Below are positions 60,158-64,000 of a DNA stretch of 64,000 bases, one piece after another. The notes beneath the pieces are model-generated. The model ran no database searches and was not told the DNA's origin. It saw nothing but the letters and a program-made list of their open reading frames with translations. Origin of the DNA: Pyrinomonadaceae bacterium (lineage in GTDB: Bacteria > Acidobacteriota > Blastocatellia > Pyrinomonadales > Pyrinomonadaceae); NCBI GenBank assembly GCA_021228405.1, contig JAJQRF010000001.1, forward strand, positions 1 to 64,000, written 5' to 3'. A program made the translations under genes and the position numbers. The number at the start of each line of letters is the position of its first letter. The first letter of the stretch is position 1.

Positions 60158-60709
60158 ATGAAAAGATTAAGAAATTTATTTGCATTGTCATTCGCAATTT
60201 TAACTTTAGCTTTTGTGAACGTGAACGCCCAAGATTATTCGGCGGATAGAACCGTCAGAAACATCGAGCAAAAAGTATTCAAAAAAATTAACGGGCTTCC
60301 CTATTACGGGTTGTTCGATCACATTGCCTTTCAGGTAAACGGCGATACCGTGACGCTTTACGGGAAGGTTTTACGCGGAACTAATAAAAGCGGTGCGGAA
60401 AACGTCGTGGAAGACATTCCGGGTGTAAGACGGGTTATCAACAAGATCGAGATTTTACCGGCATCGCCGGGAGATGACAGAATCCGTCGGCAGCTCGTGC
60501 GTGAATTTTCAAATCGCGGCGGACTTTACCGTTACCTGCTCGGCACGAGTCCATCGGTCAGAATTATTGTTGATCGCGGTCGCGTCGAACTCGAAGGTTA
60601 TGTTTCAAACCGTACGGATGCAAACCTGATGAACATTACCGCAAACGGCGTGTTCGGTGTTTTCAATGTCGAAAACAATCTGATCGTCGGTAAGGACAAT
60701 GCTCGTTAA
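60158..60709 (+). CDS. Secreted protein with two BON domains
   Basis: 183 residues from the ATG at 60158 (AAGGAG and AAGGG stand before it). A signal peptide (ending VNAQ) precedes two BON repeats: IEQKVFKKINGLPYYGLFDHIAFQVNGDTVTLYGKV, followed by VEDIPGVRRVINKIEILP, and a second half with VRIIVDRGRVELEGYVSNRTDANLMNI. BON domains are thought to bind phospholipid surfaces in the periplasm and help keep the membrane stable under stress. Confidence 0.85.
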   Translation: MKRLRNLFALSFAILTLAFVNVNAQDYSADRTVRNIEQKVFKKINGLPYYGLFDHIAFQVNGDTVTLYGKVLRGTNKSGAENVVEDIPGVRRVINKIEILPASPGDDRIRRQLVREFSNRGGLYRYLLGTSPSVRIIVDRGRVELEGYVSNRTDANLMNITANGVFGVFNVENNLIVGKDNAR

Positions 60710-60738
60710 AGGCTTGTATATTCTCACGATAATCATCC

Positions 60739-60768
60739 AAAAGGAACAAATTTCGGTTTGTTCCTTTT
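60739..60768 (+). terminator. Terminator of the BON gene
   Basis: AAAAGGAACAAA and TTTGTTCCTTTT pair perfectly around TTTCGG. Confidence 0.85.
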
Positions 60769-60860
60769 CTTATTTTTAAATCGAATGAAGTGTTTTAGTT
60801 TGCCTTTTCGTTTTATATAAGTCATTATTTTCGTTTGTCTTTTAAGGCAGAATTACATCT

Positions 60861-62675
60861 ATGATTGAAACAAACAATATTAGAAACATCGCCATCATCG
60901 CACACGTTGACCACGGCAAGACGACTCTGGTCGATGCGATGCTGAAACAATCGGGCACTTTTCGCGACAACGAAGAAGTTGCCGAACGCGTGATGGATTC
61001 GATGGACCTCGAACGCGAACGCGGCATCACGATCATGGCGAAAAATACTTCCGTAAGATACGGCGATTACAAAATTAACATCGTCGATACGCCCGGACAC
61101 GCCGATTTCGGCGGCGAGGTCGAACGCGTTTTGAAAATGGTTGACGGCATCGTTTTGCTCGTTGACGCGGCGGAAGGCTGTCTGCCGCAGACGCGCTTCG
61201 TTTTGCGTAAAGCGTTGGAATTAGACCTTCCCGCAATCGCGCTCGTCAACAAGATCGACCGCCAGGATTCGCGTCCCGAAGAAGTTTTAGACGAAATTTA
61301 CGACCTTTTTATCGATCTGGGCGCGGACGACGATCAGATCGAATTTCCCGTTCTTTATTCGATTTCGCGCGACGGAATGGCAAAGAAAAATCTTTCCGAC
61401 GAATCGAATTCCTTAAAACCGCTCTTCGAGCAAATCATCGAAACCGTTCCGCCGCCGAAAGCGGTTCGGCAGGATTCGCTCCAATTGCTCGTGGCGAACA
61501 TCGACTACAATCCGTTCGTCGGACGGCTGGCGATCGGCAGAATTTTCTCGGGCGAAATCTCGAAAAATCAGGAAGTCATCGTTTCAAAACGCGACGGTTC
61601 GACGCAGAAAACACGCGTCAAGGAGCTGTACGTTTTTGAAGGCTTGAACCGTGAAACGACCGATAAGGCGGGCGTTGGCGAAATCGTCGCGCTGGCGGGT
61701 TTTGACGACATCAATATCGGCGAAACGATCACGCTCGTCGATAATCCGAAACCGCTTCCCGTGATCGCCGTCGACGAACCGACGATCGCGATGATCTTCG
61801 GCGTTAATACTTCACCGTTTTCGGGTTTGGAAGGAAAATACGTCACGTCGCGCCAGATCAGAGAACGGCTCGAAAAGGAATTGCTCGGCAACGTCGCGCT
61901 TCGCGTTACAGACACCGATTCGCCCGATAGTTTCAGAGTTTCGGGACGTGGTGAATTACAACTTGCGATTTTGATCGAAATGATGCGCCGCGAAGGTTTC
62001 GAGCTTCAGGTGTCGAAGCCCGAGGTCATCACGCGCAAGACGGAGAACGGTTTGGAAGAACCGATCGAACTGGTCGTGATCGACGTTCCCGAAGATTTTA
62101 TCGGCGTTGTTACCGAAGCACTCGGTCGCCGCAAAGGTCAGATGACGAAGATGATAAATAACGGAACGGGTCGCGTTCGGCTCGAATACGAAGTTCCGTC
62201 ACGCGGTCTGATCGGTTTTCGCGGTGAATTTTTGACCGAAACGAAAGGAACCGGACTTTTGAACACGATGTTTCTGCGTTTCGACAAATGGCAGGGCGAT
62301 ATGAAGGGACGCGGCACGGGTTCGCTCGTCGCCGACCGCATGGGCGAAACGACGACTTACGCGCTTTATGCACTGCAAGAGCGCGGAACGCTGTTTGTCC
62401 GCCCGCAAACAAAGGTTTACGAAGGAATGCTGGTCGGTGAAAACGCCCGCGCCGTCGATCTCGACGTGAACGCGATCAAGGAAAAGAAACTGACGAATAT
62501 GCGCACGTCGTCGGCAGACGAAGCACTGCGCCTCGTTCCCGTCCGCGAAATGTCGCTGGAAAGAGCGTTGGAATTTATCGCCGACGATGAACTCGTCGAA
62601 GTCACGCCGCAATCGATCCGCCTCCGAAAACGCGTTCTGAAACCCAACGAAAGACCGAAAAAACAAGCGTCTTAA
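60861..62675 (+). CDS. typA: GTP-binding protein TypA/BipA
   Basis: 604 residues, the usual length. The G-domain has [15 protein letters not shown] (G1), RGITI (G2), [12 protein letters not shown] (G3) and NKIDR (G4). The elongation-factor-type domains follow, and the BipA-specific C-terminal domain has [27 protein letters not shown]. It binds ribosomes and helps 50S assembly and stress adaptation. Start at ATG 60861. Confidence 0.96.
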   Translation: MIETNNIRNIAIIAHVDHGKTTLVDAMLKQSGTFRDNEEVAERVMDSMDLERERGITIMAKNTSVRYGDYKINIVDTPGHADFGGEVERVLKMVDGIVLLVDAAEGCLPQTRFVLRKALELDLPAIALVNKIDRQDSRPEEVLDEIYDLFIDLGADDDQIEFPVLYSISRDGMAKKNLSDESNSLKPLFEQIIETVPPPKAVRQDSLQLLVANIDYNPFVGRLAIGRIFSGEISKNQEVIVSKRDGSTQKTRVKELYVFEGLNRETTDKAGVGEIVALAGFDDINIGETITLVDNPKPLPVIAVDEPTIAMIFGVNTSPFSGLEGKYVTSRQIRERLEKELLGNVALRVTDTDSPDSFRVSGRGELQLAILIEMMRREGFELQVSKPEVITRKTENGLEEPIELVVIDVPEDFIGVVTEALGRRKGQMTKMINNGTGRVRLEYEVPSRGLIGFRGEFLTETKGTGLLNTMFLRFDKWQGDMKGRGTGSLVADRMGETTTYALYALQERGTLFVRPQTKVYEGMLVGENARAVDLDVNAIKEKKLTNMRTSSADEALRLVPVREMSLERALEFIADDELVEVTPQSIRLRKRVLKPNERPKKQAS

Positions 62676-62735
62676 CGAATAATTAAAAGTCGATAACTGC
62701 TGACTGTTTTTCATCGAAGGTTGGCAGTTAGCGCT

Positions 62736-64000
62736 TTATTTATCGAGAATTTCTCTCACTTTATCGAGCAAAGTTTCCAATGAAAAAGGCTTTTGCAGAA
62801 AGTTTCTGCCTTCGTCGGTCACGCCGTGGCGAATGACGGAATCATCCGTGTAGCCGGACGTAAATAAAACCTTCAGCCCGGGATGCACAGCCGCCAGTTT
62901 TGCGGCAAGTTCACTGCCGCCCATTTCCGGCATCACGACATCCGTCATCAGCAGGTCGATCACGATGCCGCCTTCGGAATAGATTTTCAAAGCTTCGACA
63001 CCGTTACGGGCTTCGATTACTTTATAACCGTAAGATTCGAGAATTTCGCGGTTGAGATTTCTGACAAGGTCTTCGTCTTCGACAAGAAGAATCGTTTCCG
63101 AACCCGTTTTTGAAGTTTCGTTGCTGCTTTCCATATTTTTTCTGACTTGGTCAATGATCGCAGGTAAATAAATTTTGAATGATGTGCCGTTTCCCGGCTC
63201 GCTGTAAACCCAAATGTAGCCGTCCGATTGTTTGACGAAACCGTAAACGGTCGCCAACCCTAAACCGGTTCCCTTGCCGACTTCCTTGGTCGTGTAGAAA
63301 GGCTCGAAGATATGTTCTTTTTCCTCGTCCGTCATCCCTATTCCCGTGTCGGAAACGGTCATCACGACATAATCTCCGGCTTTCGCGCCCATCACTCTTT
63401 CGGCGTAATATCTGTCTAAATAAATATTGTTCGTTTCGATGGTAATGATGCCGCCTTTCGGCATCGCATCACGCGAATTGACGGCGAGATTGACGATCAC
63501 CTGCGATAAATGCCCGGGATCGACCTTTACCTGGTTGATGTCGGAACGCAGAATGGTTTGCAAAATGACATCTTCACCGATCAGGCGTTTGAGCAACGCG
63601 CTCGTGTCGTTAATGACCGTGTTGAGATTGGTAATTTCGGGTTTGAGAACCTGTTTGCGGCTGAACGCCAGCAATTGCTGTGTCAGTTCCGCCGAACGCG
63701 CACCCGCTTTCCTGATCTCTTCGAGATTATGCCGAAAGGGGCTTTTACTGCCGATCTGTCGGAGCGTCAGATCGCTGTAGCCGTTGATGGCGGTGAGCAT
63801 ATTGTTGAAGTCGTGCGCGATGCCGCCCGCCAGCCGTCCGACCGATTCGAGTTTTTGCGACTGCAAAAGTTTTTCTTCGGTCTTGCGGAGTTCATCTTCG
63901 GCAAGCTTGCGGTCGCTGATGTCGTAAATAATCGAGAGCAGACATTCCTCGCCGTTGAGTTCGATCAGTTCGGTCGAAACCAGCGTATACATATCTCTGC
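62736..64000 (-). CDS. Hybrid sensor histidine kinase/response regulator (5' end beyond the window)
   Basis: At least 421 residues are visible, and the frame continues past 64000. It begins in the end of a PAS domain (CLLSIIYDISDRKLAEDELRKTEEKL). The dimerisation domain has the phospho-accepting His in GGIAHDFNNMLTAINGYSD. The ATPase domain has NLAVNSRDAMPKGG, DTGIGM and GKGTGLGLATVYGFV. A receiver domain at the C-terminus (TILLVEDEDLVRNLNREIL, LLMTDVVMPEMGG with the phospho-accepting Asp, and FLQKPFSLETLLDKV) completes it. It converges with typA. The sensory input is not visible here. Confidence 0.92.
   Translation of the reverse strand, partial: RDMYTLVSTELIELNGEECLLSIIYDISDRKLAEDELRKTEEKLLQSQKLESVGRLAGGIAHDFNNMLTAINGYSDLTLRQIGSKSPFRHNLEEIRKAGARSAELTQQLLAFSRKQVLKPEITNLNTVINDTSALLKRLIGEDVILQTILRSDINQVKVDPGHLSQVIVNLAVNSRDAMPKGGIITIETNNIYLDRYYAERVMGAKAGDYVVMTVSDTGIGMTDEEKEHIFEPFYTTKEVGKGTGLGLATVYGFVKQSDGYIWVYSEPGNGTSFKIYLPAIIDQVRKNMESSNETSKTGSETILLVEDEDLVRNLNREILESYGYKVIEARNGVEALKIYSEGGIVIDLLMTDVVMPEMGGSELAAKLAAVHPGLKVLFTSGYTDDSVIRHGVTDEGRNFLQKPFSLETLLDKVREILDK

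Overview
The window looks like a chromosomal segment of an Acidobacteriota bacterium, most likely class Blastocatellia (inference). The reasons are two large Oar-like TonB-dependent receptors with N-terminal carboxypeptidase-regulatory domains, a CadC-type winged-helix/TolB-like/TPR regulator, a CBM9-like/DUF5916 outer-membrane protein, a DUF4097 protein, a gingipain-family (C25) protein, moderate GC and intergenic DNA rich in short repeats. There is no rRNA, recognisable tRNA, phage, IS transposase or CRISPR array.

Layout. 1-10 kb: a cut-off membrane protein, two secreted/envelope genes on the minus strand, a TPR regulator that appears to start at an AUU codon, a DoxX remnant and a transglutaminase-like secreted protein. 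10-20 kb: a plus-strand envelope/lipid block with a PHP phosphoesterase, two GT4 glycosyltransferases, a membrane protein, a Uma2 nuclease-like gene, a MacB-type permease, and a betaine-lipid cluster (btaA, an NTF2-like gene, a btaB-like methyltransferase). 20-26 kb: an Oar-like receptor, an EamA transporter and a PlsC-like acyltransferase. 26-34 kb: an RraB-like gene, lysS with a duplicated 3' tail and a lipoprotein gene between the copies, and mfd. 34-40 kb: a zinc-ribbon metallopeptidase, a SurA-like chaperone, an S4 protein, dusB, a VapBC-like pair and an XRE regulator. 40-47 kb: a second Oar-like receptor and a repeat-packed accessory stretch with a coiled-coil protein and a TPR protein made of near-identical 138-bp repeats. 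47-56.5 kb: a coupled minus-strand run (caspase-like lipoprotein, small secreted protein, YtcJ-like amidohydrolase, DUF4920 protein), small plus-strand envelope genes and the C25 peptidase. 56.5-64 kb: an ECF sigma/PDZ anti-sigma pair, trmL, a BON-domain protein, typA and a truncated hybrid histidine kinase.

The most unusual content is the non-coding and inserted DNA. Five intergenic spacers carry degenerate head-to-tail arrays of 8-10 units. Three keep a 20-bp period and two alternate 20 and 21 bp, so all are close to two helical turns, and each array has its own unit sequence. Several families of imperfect inverted repeats occur two or three times each. Seven-base tandem repeats and palindromic elements sit in frame inside lysS, mfd, the acyltransferase and a membrane protein gene. 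These are the best candidates for something undescribed. Their functions cannot be read from the sequence.
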